Below are positions 1-6,028 of a stretch of 12,092 bases of DNA, piece by piece. Position numbers and translations under genes: made by a program. Where the stretch lies: the NCBI GenBank assembly GCA_937883885.1, contig CAKZXL010000439.1:1-12092 (forward strand). The letters are read 5' to 3'. Each line of letters starts with the position of its first letter. Positions within the stretch are counted from its first letter, which is position 1. Source of the DNA: an uncultured Aquincola sp. GTDB lineage: Bacteria > Pseudomonadota > Gammaproteobacteria > Burkholderiales > Burkholderiaceae. A model generated the notes under the pieces. That model made no database searches, was not told the origin of the DNA, and worked only from the letters and a program-made list of their open reading frames with translations.

Positions 1-2
1 AG

Positions 3-137
3 CAGCACCCGCAGCACCGTCCCGGCAGCCATGCATCACGGCAGGAAAAACGCCTGCGCCAATGGGAGCATCGGCCGCAGCCGGAACGGCCGGTGTTTCC
101 GGAGCCCGATCCGCCGATCTACAAACCGCTTGGCTGA
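3..137 (+). CDS. C-terminal end of an unknown protein (5' truncated by the window)
   Basis: The frame that opens at base 3 stays open for 44 codons and ends at TGA 135-137. The visible tail is rich in Gln, Arg, His and Pro and ends PDPPIYKPLG. A tail of charged and proline residues finishing in a short hydrophobic motif looks like a disordered C-terminus. The stop is followed at once by a strong hairpin (147-173), and the next gene points the other way, as expected at the end of a transcription unit. I do not recognise the family. The call rests on the open frame, the downstream hairpin and the convergent neighbour. The start lies outside the window. Confidence 0.5.
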   Translation, partial: QHPQHRPGSHASRQEKRLRQWEHRPQPERPVFPEPDPPIYKPLG

Positions 138-146
138 GAGCCCGCA

Positions 147-173
147 GGCCCAGCCGGCGCTGCCGGTCGGGCC
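147..173. terminator. Hairpin between convergent genes, probable two-way terminator
   Basis: GGCCC (147-151) pairs with GGGCC (169-173), and CCGGC (154-158) pairs with GCCGG (162-166). Between them are one mismatch (A152/C168) and one G-U pair (G153/U167). The loop is GCT (159-161). This gives a stem of about 12 positions between the TGA at 135-137 on the plus strand and the minus-strand stop at 175-177. There is no T-run on either side, so it is a GC-rich hairpin and not a classic intrinsic terminator. Confidence 0.5.
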
Positions 174-174
174 G

Positions 175-393
175 TCAAAGCCGCACCACCACGGGTGATG
201 CGTATTCGCGCCCCACCAGCGCCAGCACCCGCTGGTAGCTGGCGCGGGCGGCTTCGCTCATCGTGGCCAGGTCCACGGTGCCCACGGCGTCGCAGGGAAA
301 GGCAAAACGCCGCCCGGGGTGCGTCAAAGATTCAAAGCGCAGTTCATGCGCGGCCGGCGGCTCGCCCGGCACGGTCGAGGAAGGGTGGGTCAT
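175..393 (-). CDS. Small conserved-type hypothetical protein, 72 aa
   Basis: The ATG at 393 gives 72 residues beginning MTHPSSTVPGEPPAAHELRF. A GTG at 414, in frame, would add seven residues (MGCRWSG). I prefer the ATG because the added residues look unlike the rest, though neither start has a clear ribosome binding site. The core (HELRFESLTHPGRRFAFPCD, then VGTVDLATMSEAARASYQR, ending VGREYASPVV) resembles small uncharacterised proteins I associate with Burkholderiales: an F-x-S-L-x-HPGR motif, an AFPCDA motif, and a C-terminal VGREFA-like motif. There is no signal peptide or membrane segment, so it should be a soluble cytoplasmic protein. The function is unknown. It is convergent with the truncated gene on its left and divergent from the small peptide gene on its right. 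Confidence 0.7.
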   Translation of the reverse strand: MTHPSSTVPGEPPAAHELRFESLTHPGRRFAFPCDAVGTVDLATMSEAARASYQRVLALVGREYASPVVVRL

Positions 394-432
394 GCCCGAC
401 CATCGGCAACCCACATGCCAGTGCCACCGGCA

Positions 433-453
433 GAAGGCGGGCGCCCCGCCTTC
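433..453. repeat. Perfect 9-bp inverted repeat in a divergent intergenic region
   Basis: GAAGGCGGG (433-441) and CCCGCCTTC (445-453) are perfect reverse complements around the 3-nt centre CGC. It lies in the 171-bp gap between the divergent genes at 393 (minus) and 565 (plus). A terminator is not expected between divergent genes, so it could be an operator, a leader hairpin of the minus-strand gene, or chance in GC-rich DNA. I found no convincing -35/-10 pair in the rest of the gap. Confidence 0.4.
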
Positions 454-564
454 ACAACGTTAAAGCCCGCGCTTCAGCTCTTCAAAGGACGTGCAAGGCC
501 CCTCAGGCCCACAGTGACGGCACTGCATCAGCAGCCCTTCCCGCCGTGAACCGAGGAGCCCGCC

Positions 565-762
565 ATGAACCCGATCAGCCGCACCGCCCGCCTGTTGTTT
601 GCCGGCCTGGCCGCCTGCACCACCGTGACGCTGCTGCAGCAGGTGGTGGCCGAAGCAGGGCCCGAGCGTGCCGTGCTGATGGCCCGGCTGCACCCGGTGG
701 CTGCGCCTGCGGCGCCGGCGGCCACGGTGGTGGCGCTGGCCGCCGCGCCCGCCGGCCGGTGA
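565..762 (+). CDS. Small signal-anchored or exported peptide, 65 aa
   Basis: The ATG at 565 is preceded by GAGGAG at 553-558, a good ribosome binding site at 6-nt spacing, which is the main reason to call this gene. The product starts with a short basic segment (NPISRTAR) followed by a hydrophobic stretch (LLFAGLAACTTVTLL, about residues 10-24), which fits a signal peptide or single membrane anchor. The rest is Ala/Pro/Val rich (HPVAAPAAPAATVVALAAAP) with no recognisable domain. A Cys at residue 18 lies in the hydrophobic segment, but its context (GLAACT) is only a poor lipobox. I do not recognise a family. The stop codon sits inside a hairpin (754-770), and the DUF2127 gene follows 24 bp later, perhaps co-transcribed. 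Confidence 0.6.
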   Translation: MNPISRTARLLFAGLAACTTVTLLQQVVAEAGPERAVLMARLHPVAAPAAPAATVVALAAAPAGR

Positions 763-770
763 AGCCGGCC
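754..770. terminator. Hairpin overlapping the stop of the 65-aa peptide gene
   Basis: GGCCGG (754-759) and CCGGCC (765-770) pair perfectly around TGAAG, which contains the stop codon at 760-762. There is no T-run. It may attenuate transcription into the DUF2127 gene or simply reflect the base composition. Confidence 0.3.
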
Positions 771-786
771 ACGGCACACTCGCGGG

Positions 787-1311
787 ATGACAAGGTCCCG
801 CCATGCCGTCGAGCATCCCCCGGAAAGCCCGGCGCAGCGCCGGGCGCTGCGCGCCATCGCCGCCTTCGAGGCGCTCAAGGGCCTGGTGGCGCTGGCCGCC
901 GGCCTGGGGCTGCTGAGCCTGCTGCACCACGACCTGCACCGGCTGGCGCTGGCCCTCATCGGCCACGTGGGCCTGGACCCGGGCGACCACTATCCCGCGC
1001 TGCTGCTGGGTCAGATGGACCGGCTGCAGCACCTGCCGGCCCAGCAGGTGCTGCTGGCCGTGCTGGCCTACGTGAGCCTGCGCTGGGTGGAAGCCTGGGG
1101 CCTGTGGCGGGGCGCTGCCTGGGGCGAGTGCCTGGGGGCGGTGTCCGGTGCCTTGTACCTGCCGCTGGAACTGCGGCACCTGCTGCACCGGCCCACGGTG
1201 GCGGCCGCCGCGGTCGTCACCCTGAATGCCATTCTGGTGGTGGTGCTGGCGCGGCAGTGGTGGCGCCAGCGCGGCCTGCGCCGGACGGCGGTCAGCCGAG
1301 AGGCCGACTGA
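787..1311 (+). CDS. DUF2127 family integral membrane protein, 174 aa
   Basis: The product has the layout and motifs I associate with DUF2127. A soluble basic N-terminus (about 1-20) leads to RALRAIAAFEALKGLVALAA (about 19-38), then DLHRLALALIGHVGLDPGDH, then the conserved block AYVSLRWVEAWGLWRGAAWGECLGAVSGALYLPLEL (shown here as the motifs LRWVEAWGLW and YLPLEL), and HLLHRPTV before the last hydrophobic helix (about 140-158). This gives about four membrane segments with an Arg-rich C-terminal tail (RQRGLRRTAVSREAD). The length is normal for the family. The biochemical role is unknown. The ATG at 787 has only a weak GCGGG upstream; no better start precedes the family's conserved region. A hairpin (1324-1343) follows the stop, so the gene probably ends a unit with the small peptide gene. 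Confidence 0.85.
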   Translation: MTRSRHAVEHPPESPAQRRALRAIAAFEALKGLVALAAGLGLLSLLHHDLHRLALALIGHVGLDPGDHYPALLLGQMDRLQHLPAQQVLLAVLAYVSLRWVEAWGLWRGAAWGECLGAVSGALYLPLELRHLLHRPTVAAAAVVTLNAILVVVLARQWWRQRGLRRTAVSREAD

Positions 1312-1323
1312 AAGGTCGCTGGA

Positions 1324-1343
1324 GGGGCCGACCGGGCGGCCCC
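1324..1343. terminator. Hairpin downstream of the DUF2127 gene
   Basis: GGGGCCG (1324-1330) and CGGCCCC (1337-1343) are perfect reverse complements around ACCGGG, 12 bp after the stop at 1309-1311. There is no T-run. Its position between an ending gene and the control region of the next operon supports a terminator role. Confidence 0.45.
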
Positions 1344-1415
1344 GACCGCGACGCCTGAGTCGCCGGTCGCCCGCGGCCGGCCCAGTCCGGCTGGCCGTAC
1401 GCCCATGCCGCGGCG

Positions 1416-1433
1416 CGTTCGCAAGCTCGAACG
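1416..1433. promoter_or_regulatory. Candidate upstream activator site 1 (distal) for DctD
   Basis: CGTTCG (1416-1421) and CGAACG (1428-1433) are perfect inverted arms around CAAGCT. The centre is about 130 bp upstream of the predicted start of transcription (1554). Bacterial enhancer-binding proteins such as DctD bind dyad sites about 100-150 bp upstream of sigma-54 promoters. Assigning this site to DctD is inference from position and from the dctBD genes in the same locus. Confidence 0.45.
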
Positions 1434-1442
1434 GCGCCGCGC

Positions 1443-1462
1443 CGACCGCTGACACGCGGTCG
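1443..1462. promoter_or_regulatory. Candidate upstream activator site 2 (proximal) for DctD
   Basis: CGACCGC (1443-1449) and GCGGTCG (1456-1462) are perfect 7-bp inverted arms around TGACAC. The centre lies about 101 bp upstream of the predicted transcription start and 28 bp from the centre of the distal dyad. Both dyads have 6-bp spacers, as expected for a pair of sites read by one dimeric regulator, although their arm sequences differ (CGTTCG against CGACCGC). Confidence 0.45.
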
Positions 1463-1477
1463 TCATAAACCTCGTGG

Positions 1478-1490
1478 ATTCAAGCACTTG
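1478..1490 (+). promoter_or_regulatory. IHF-like binding site
   Basis: ATTCAA-GCAC-TTG matches the IHF core consensus WATCAA-N4-TTR at every fixed position except the second. It is centred about 70 bp upstream of the predicted start, between the two dyads and the -24/-12 promoter. That is where IHF bends DNA in many sigma-54 promoters. The AT-rich patch CATAAAC lies just upstream at 1464-1470. IHF sites are loosely defined, so this needs binding data. Confidence 0.45.
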
Positions 1491-1505
1491 GCGGTGGCGC
1501 GACGC

Positions 1506-1520
1506 CGTCGCCCGGCGACG
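1506..1520. repeat. Perfect palindrome next to the -24 element
   Basis: CGTCGCC (1506-1512) and GGCGACG (1514-1520) flank a single central C. It ends 6 bp before the -24 element. It could be a repressor site or DNA structure, but GCC/GGC-rich palindromes are common in this base composition. Confidence 0.25.
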
Positions 1521-1526
1521 CCGCGC

Positions 1527-1543
1527 TTGGCATGCCCGCTGCA
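1527..1543 (+). promoter_or_regulatory. Sigma-54 (-24/-12) promoter of the aminotransferase-like / symporter operon
   Basis: The sequence TTGGCATGCCCGCTGCA has the invariant GG (1529-1530) and GC (1541-1542) separated by exactly 10 bp, within TGGCA-N6-CTGCA. This matches the consensus TGGCAC-N5-TTGCA with two substitutions outside the invariant pairs. The predicted start of transcription is about 1554, giving a leader of about 48 nt before the ATG at 1602. It is preceded by an IHF-like site and two dyads, and a sigma-54 activator gene (dctD) lies in the same locus, which raises confidence. Confidence 0.65.
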
Positions 1544-1601
1544 ATGTCCTGGCTTCAGGGGCACCCGCGTTCACGACGGGGCCGCAACCCAGGAGGGGTC
1601 G

Positions 1602-2672
1602 ATGACGGATCGCACGGCAAGCCTTGCAGGCGCCGACGGCGGCGTGCTGCCGGCGGCGGCAGCGCCTGGCCTGCAGGAATCGCTGCAGCAGCTGTCGGCC
1701 CGCTTCTCGGGGCTGGCCCCGGGGGCCCGCGCGTGGCGCAGCAGCTTCCACGGCAGCGGCGCCCAGGCCATGGAGTCGGCGCTGCGCCTGGCCCGCGCCC
1801 ACAGCGGCCGGCCCGCCATCATCAAGCTCAGCAGCGGCTGCCTGCCCGGCGCCACGCCCGCCTGGACCGAGTTCGGCCGCCCCGCCGGCCCGGTGTGGCG
1901 GCTGCCGGCGCCCACGCCGCTGCACGGCGACACCGCGGAACACACGCTGGGCCGGCTGGACGAGCTGCTGGCCGGGCCGCTGCGCCCGCACCGGGTGGCG
2001 GCCCTGGTCATCGAGCCGCTGCAGGCCGAAGGCAGCGTGCAGCTGCTGGACGCCGACCTGCTGGCCGAGCTGCGCCGCCGCTGCGACTGGCACCACATCC
2101 AGCTGGTGGCCGACGAGACGCGTTGCGGCCTGGCCCGCACCGGGCGCCTGCGGGCGATGGACCACCACACGGTGCAGGCCGACCTGGTGGTGCATGCGCA
2201 GGGGCCCGACGCCCCGCTGCCGCTGGCGGTGGTCACCGGCCGCGCGGAGCTGATGCAGGCGGCCCCCGACGAAGGCCCCTGGCCCGAAGGGCCGAGCCTG
2301 CTGGCGCGGGCCCAGGCGGTGCGGGCCCAGCATGCGGTGCTCGATGCGATCGAGCGCCAGCGCCTGTGCGAGCGTGCCGAACAGCGCGGCCGCCAGCTGG
2401 TGGCGGTGCTGGTGCGGGCGATGGCCTGCCAGCCGCGCATCGCCGACATCCGCGGCCTGGGCTCGGTGCTGGCGGTGGAGTGCCTGGACGGCAGCCTGCC
2501 CGACCCCGCCTTCGCGCGCCGCGTGCAGGCGCGTGCGGCGCAGCACGGCCTGCAGCTGCCGGTGTCCGGCGAAGCGGCCAACGTGCTGCGCTTTCCGTAT
2601 TCGCTGGCGATCGACGACCGCGCCTTCGACGCGTTGTGCACCGCCGCCGAACTGGCCTTGCGCGGCGCCTGA
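1602..2672 (+). CDS. Class III aminotransferase homologue lacking the catalytic lysine (probable pseudoenzyme), 356 aa
   Basis: AGGAGG at 1591-1596 fixes the start at ATG 1602. The fold is that of class III (GabT/ArgD/HemL-like) PLP enzymes: FHGSGAQAMESALRLAR (49-65, the NSGxEA region); VIEPLQAEGS with Glu138 and Glu143; VADETRCGLARTG with Asp171 (the pyridine-nitrogen Asp); IADIRGLGSVLAVE; and NVLRFPYSLAIDD near the end, with the usual late Arg. Glu138-to-Asp171 (33) and Asp171-to-200 (29) equal the spacings in E. coli GabT, so residue 200 is the Schiff-base Lys position. Here it is Gln (codon CAG, 2199-2201; HAQGPDAPLPL). The YHG-type PLP-stacking motif is replaced by SSGCLPGAT. The NSG motif sits at residue 51 and not near 100, so about 50-60 N-terminal residues of the usual fold are absent. 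The ORF is intact. The symporter follows after 56 bp. Transamination is unlikely; the real role is unknown. Confidence 0.85.
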   Translation: MTDRTASLAGADGGVLPAAAAPGLQESLQQLSARFSGLAPGARAWRSSFHGSGAQAMESALRLARAHSGRPAIIKLSSGCLPGATPAWTEFGRPAGPVWRLPAPTPLHGDTAEHTLGRLDELLAGPLRPHRVAALVIEPLQAEGSVQLLDADLLAELRRRCDWHHIQLVADETRCGLARTGRLRAMDHHTVQADLVVHAQGPDAPLPLAVVTGRAELMQAAPDEGPWPEGPSLLARAQAVRAQHAVLDAIERQRLCERAEQRGRQLVAVLVRAMACQPRIADIRGLGSVLAVECLDGSLPDPAFARRVQARAAQHGLQLPVSGEAANVLRFPYSLAIDDRAFDALCTAAELALRGA

Positions 2673-2728
2673 GGCCGCCGCCCCCATCACCCACCACCAC
2701 ACAGTCGATACAGGAGAGAGGAAGAGCC

Positions 2729-4048
2729 ATGAGCGCAACGAAGAAGCGGCTGCCAGCCGCGCTGTACATCCTGGTGGCGATGCTGCTGGGCATCGCCATC
2801 GGGTACCTGGTGTACCTGGAGTTCCCCGACAAGCAGGTGGCCGCGCAGATCGCGGGCTACATCTCCATCGTGTCGGACGTGTTCCTGCGGCTGATCAAGA
2901 TGCTGATCGCGCCGCTGGTGTTCTCCACGCTGGTGGTGGGCATCGCCCACATGGGCACCGCCTCGTCGGTGGGCCGGGTGTTCGGCAAGTCGCTGGCCTG
3001 GTTCTTCACCGCGTCGCTGGTGTCGCTGGTGCTGGGCCTGGTGATGGCCAACCTGCTGCAGCCCGGGCTCAACCTGGGCCTGCCGCTGCCGGACATCGGC
3101 GCTTCGGCCAACCTGGCCACGGCCAAGTTCACGGTCAAGGACTTCGTCAGCCACCTGGTGCCCAAGTCCTTCGCCGAGGCGATGGCCAACAACGAGATCC
3201 TGCAGATCGTGGTGTTCTCGATGTTCTTTGGCGTGGCGCTGGCCTCGCTGGGTGATAAAGCCAGGACCCTGGTGGCCGGCATCGAAGAGCTGTCGCATGC
3301 CATGCTGGTGATCACCGGCTACGTGATGAAGCTGGCGCCGCTGGCCGTGATGGCGGCCATGGCCGCCACCGTGGCGGTCAACGGGCTGGAAATCCTGGTC
3401 AAGTTCGCCGTCTTCATGGGCGACTTCTACCTGGGCCTGTTCCTGCTGTGGGCGGTGCTCATCGGCGCCGGCCTGCTGTTCCTGGGCCCGCGGGTGTTCA
3501 AGCTGCTGGTGCTCATCAAGGAAGCCTTCCTGCTGTCGTTCGCCACCGCCAGCTCCGAAGCGGCCTACCCGAAGATCCTGGACGCGCTGGACCGTTTCGG
3601 CGTGCGCCGCAAGATCAGCAGCTTCGTGATGCCGATGGGCTACTCCTTCAACCTGGACGGCTCGATGATGTACTGCACCTTCGCCGTGCTCTTCATCGCC
3701 CAGGCCTATGGCATTCACCTGCCGCTGTCCACGCAGGTCACGATGCTGCTGATCCTGATGCTCACTTCCAAGGGCATGGCCGGCGTGCCGCGCGCTTCGC
3801 TGGTGGTCATCGCCGCCACGCTCAACCAGTTCAACATCCCCGAAGCGGGTCTGCTGCTGATCCTGGGCGTGGACACCTTCCTCGACATGGGCCGCTCGGC
3901 CACCAATGCGGTGGGTAACTCCATCGCCACCGCGGTGGTCGCCAAGTGGGAAGGCGAGCTGGTGCCCGAAGAGCAGGCCGCCGCCCGCGCCGCGGAAATG
4001 GACGCGTCCGCGCGTGCAGCCGCGGCGGCGCAGCTGGCCCGCGCCTGA
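2729..4048 (+). CDS. SLC1/DAACS family dicarboxylate/amino acid:cation symporter (DctA-like), 439 aa
   Basis: An AGGAGAGAGGAAGAG stretch just upstream sets ATG 2729. The length and motifs are those of the sodium:dicarboxylate symporter family (GltPh, GltP, DctA). The first helix is ALYILVAMLLGIAIGYLVYL. Hairpin 1 carries ATASSEAAYP with Ser275-Ser276. Helix 7 carries FNLDGS (Asn308, Asp310). Hairpin 2 carries SKGMAGVPRASLVV, and helix 8 carries DTFLDMGRSATNAVGN. The inner-membrane protein should import an acidic solute with cations. Helix 8 is mixed. Asp386 and Arg389 match GltPh Asp394 and Arg397, which bind the amino and side-chain carboxylate groups of aspartate; E. coli DctA has Ser at the first. 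Asn397 matches DctA, where GltPh has the sodium-binding Asp405. The substrate could be a C4-dicarboxylate or an acidic amino acid. It is likely co-transcribed with the aminotransferase homologue under sigma-54. Confidence 0.93.
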   Translation: MSATKKRLPAALYILVAMLLGIAIGYLVYLEFPDKQVAAQIAGYISIVSDVFLRLIKMLIAPLVFSTLVVGIAHMGTASSVGRVFGKSLAWFFTASLVSLVLGLVMANLLQPGLNLGLPLPDIGASANLATAKFTVKDFVSHLVPKSFAEAMANNEILQIVVFSMFFGVALASLGDKARTLVAGIEELSHAMLVITGYVMKLAPLAVMAAMAATVAVNGLEILVKFAVFMGDFYLGLFLLWAVLIGAGLLFLGPRVFKLLVLIKEAFLLSFATASSEAAYPKILDALDRFGVRRKISSFVMPMGYSFNLDGSMMYCTFAVLFIAQAYGIHLPLSTQVTMLLILMLTSKGMAGVPRASLVVIAATLNQFNIPEAGLLLILGVDTFLDMGRSATNAVGNSIATAVVAKWEGELVPEEQAAARAAEMDASARAAAAAQLARA

Positions 4049-4106
4049 GCGCACCTCTGTGCCCGTAAGCCGCGCCGTTTTTGCCGGTTGAATCTGGCGA
4101 CAACGG

Positions 4107-4112
4107 CAAAAT
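4107..4112 (+). promoter_or_regulatory. -10-like box of a possible leaderless dctB transcript
   Basis: CAAAAT ends 6 bp before the ATG at 4119, and no ribosome binding site is visible there. A transcript starting at or next to the A of the ATG would be leaderless. The nearest -35-like TTGAAT (4088-4093) is only 13 bp upstream, which is too close, so the promoter half of the claim is weak. The same AATCGGCGCATGA string precedes the gene at 12048. Confidence 0.3.
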
Positions 4113-4118
4113 CGGCGC

Positions 4119-6028
4119 ATGAACAAACATGTGCAAGGTGCGGGGCTGGCGTTGCTGGGCGCGGCCCTGGTGCTGGCCGCCTCGGCGGCCGGCTACCGCG
4201 TCGGCGAGGCGCAAGGCCTGGCCGCGCTGCGCACCGACCTCGGTCACCGCTTCGACCTCTTCGGGGCCACCGCCGAAGGGCAGGTCGAGCGCCTGGCCCA
4301 CGCGCCCGCGCTGCTGCAGCTGCACCCGGCGGTGATGGCCTTGTTCAAGCCACCGCGCCTGGCCGGCCCCGATGCCGGTGTGCAGCAGCTGCTGCGTGAA
4401 CTCAACGCCCGCCAGGGCAGCCTGGCGATGTTCGTGGCCGACCCGCGCGGCACCGTGCTGGCCACCAGCCACACCGTCGGCGCCGACGACGGGCGCCTGG
4501 GCGAAGACATCTCGGCGCGCCCCTACTACCTGCAGGCGCTGGCCGGCCGCCCGGGCCGCCATTTTTCGGTGGGCAGCACCGTCACCGAGCCGGGCTACTA
4601 CTTCTCGCACCCGCTGTACGAAGGGCCGCGCGTGGTGGGCGTGGCGGTGGTCAAGGTGTCGCTGGCCGCCGTGGCGCTGGCGCTGCCCCTGCTGGGCACG
4701 CCGGCCCTGCTGGTCGATGCCAACGACGTGGTGATCCAGGCCACCGACCCGCGCTGGCTGTACCGCACGCTGCGGCCCTTGTCGCTGGACACCGACGTGG
4801 ACCTGGAACTCACCGGCATGTACGGGCAGCGGCGGCTGGGCCGCTTCCCGCTGGCGCTGCAACTGCCCTGGGGCACGCCGGGCAGCGATGTCGAGCAGCT
4901 GATCCCGCCGGCCGCCGCATCTGCCAGTGCCGCCGACCCGGCCGCGCCTGACGCCGCAGGCGGTCTGCTGGTGCGCGGGCGCGCGCTGCCCGGGCTGGAC
5001 TGGCGGCTGCTGGTGATGGCCGACCTGGCGCCGGTGCGTGCACAGGCCCGGGCCGGTGCCGGGCTGGCGGGGCTGGCATCGGCGCTGCTGCTGGCCGCTG
5101 CGCTGGTGGGCTTGCAGCGGCGCCGGGCCTCGCAGCAGCGCCGCCAGACGCAGCAGCACCTGCAGCGCCTGAATGCCGAGCTGGAACAGACGGTGGCCCG
5201 CCGCACCGCGGCGCTCACCGCCGCCAACCACGATCTGCGCCGCGAGGTGGCCGTGCGCGAGCAGGCCGAAGCCACGCTGCGCGAGGCGCAGGACGAACTG
5301 GTGCAGGCCGCCAAGCTGGCGGTGCTGGGCCAGCTGTCCACCGGCATCACGCATGAACTGGCACAGCCGCTGGGCGGCATCCGCACGCTGGCGGGCAATG
5401 CCCGTGAATTCATCCGCCGCGGCGACCTGGATGGCGCCCATGGCAACCTGGCCCTGGTGGACCAGCTGGTCGAGCGCATGGGCGGCATCATCCATCCCTT
5501 CAAGGCCTTTGCCCGCAAGTCGCCGGTGGCGCCCGAGCCGGTGCCGGTGGGCGCCGCGCTCAAGAGCGCGCTGTTCCTGCTGGACCAGCGGCTGCGGGCC
5601 GCGCAGGTGCAGCTGCGTTGCCAGCCGCCGCTGGACGCGCCGGCGGCCCAAATGCCCATGGCCTGGTGCAACCGCAACCGGCTGGAACAGGTGCTGATCA
5701 ACCTGGTGGGTAATGCGGTGGACGCGATGGCCGAGGCGCCGCGGCGGCTGTTGCAGATCGACGCCTGGCAGGAAGACAGCCGCGACGGCCAGCGCGTGTG
5801 CATCCGCATCGCCGACAGCGGCCCGGGCCTGCCGCCCAAGGTGCTGGCAGGCCTGTTCACCCCGTTTTTCACCACCAAGCCCGCGGGCAGCGGCCTCGGC
5901 CTGGGGCTGGTCATCTCCCGCGGCATCGCCCGCGACTACGGCGGCGACCTGGTGGCCACCTCGCTCGCCGAAGGCGGCGCCGTCTTCACCCTCAGCCTGC
6001 CGCCGGCACCGGCGGGCCAAGCCCTGGC

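Noticed and set aside
195..1358. 387-codon plus-strand open frame across the first genes
   Set aside because: It is Pro/Arg/Gly-rich low complexity and crosses hairpins and two better-supported genes in other frames.
1488..1601. Upstream extension of the aminotransferase homologue to a TTG at 1488, giving 394 aa
   Set aside because: The added residues are Arg-rich with no family similarity, the TTG lies in the IHF-like site and the extension crosses the sigma-54 promoter, and the AGGAGG at 1591 is correctly spaced for ATG 1602.
1602..2672. Calling the aminotransferase homologue a frameshifted or decayed pseudogene
   Set aside because: There is no in-frame stop or frame break, family motifs are in register from residue 49 to the end, and the expression signals are strong. 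The missing lysine alone does not show decay.
1532..4048. One 838-codon plus-strand open frame that would fuse the symporter to a long upstream extension
   Set aside because: The first 399 codons read as Arg/Ala/Pro-rich low-complexity sequence out of frame with the aminotransferase homologue, which has its own ribosome binding site at 1591. The symporter has a strong site just before ATG 2729.
4049..4106. Intrinsic terminator after the symporter gene
   Set aside because: There is a TTTTT run near 4079, but only a 4-6 bp stem (GCGCAC/GTGCCC region) further upstream and no stable hairpin directly before the T-run, so I do not call it. Read-through into dctB remains possible.
3831..6020. 729-codon minus-strand open frame opposite dctB
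   Set aside because: It is rich in Gln, His, Arg and Gly with no motif, the usual antisense shadow of a GC-rich gene. The plus strand carries a complete sensor kinase.
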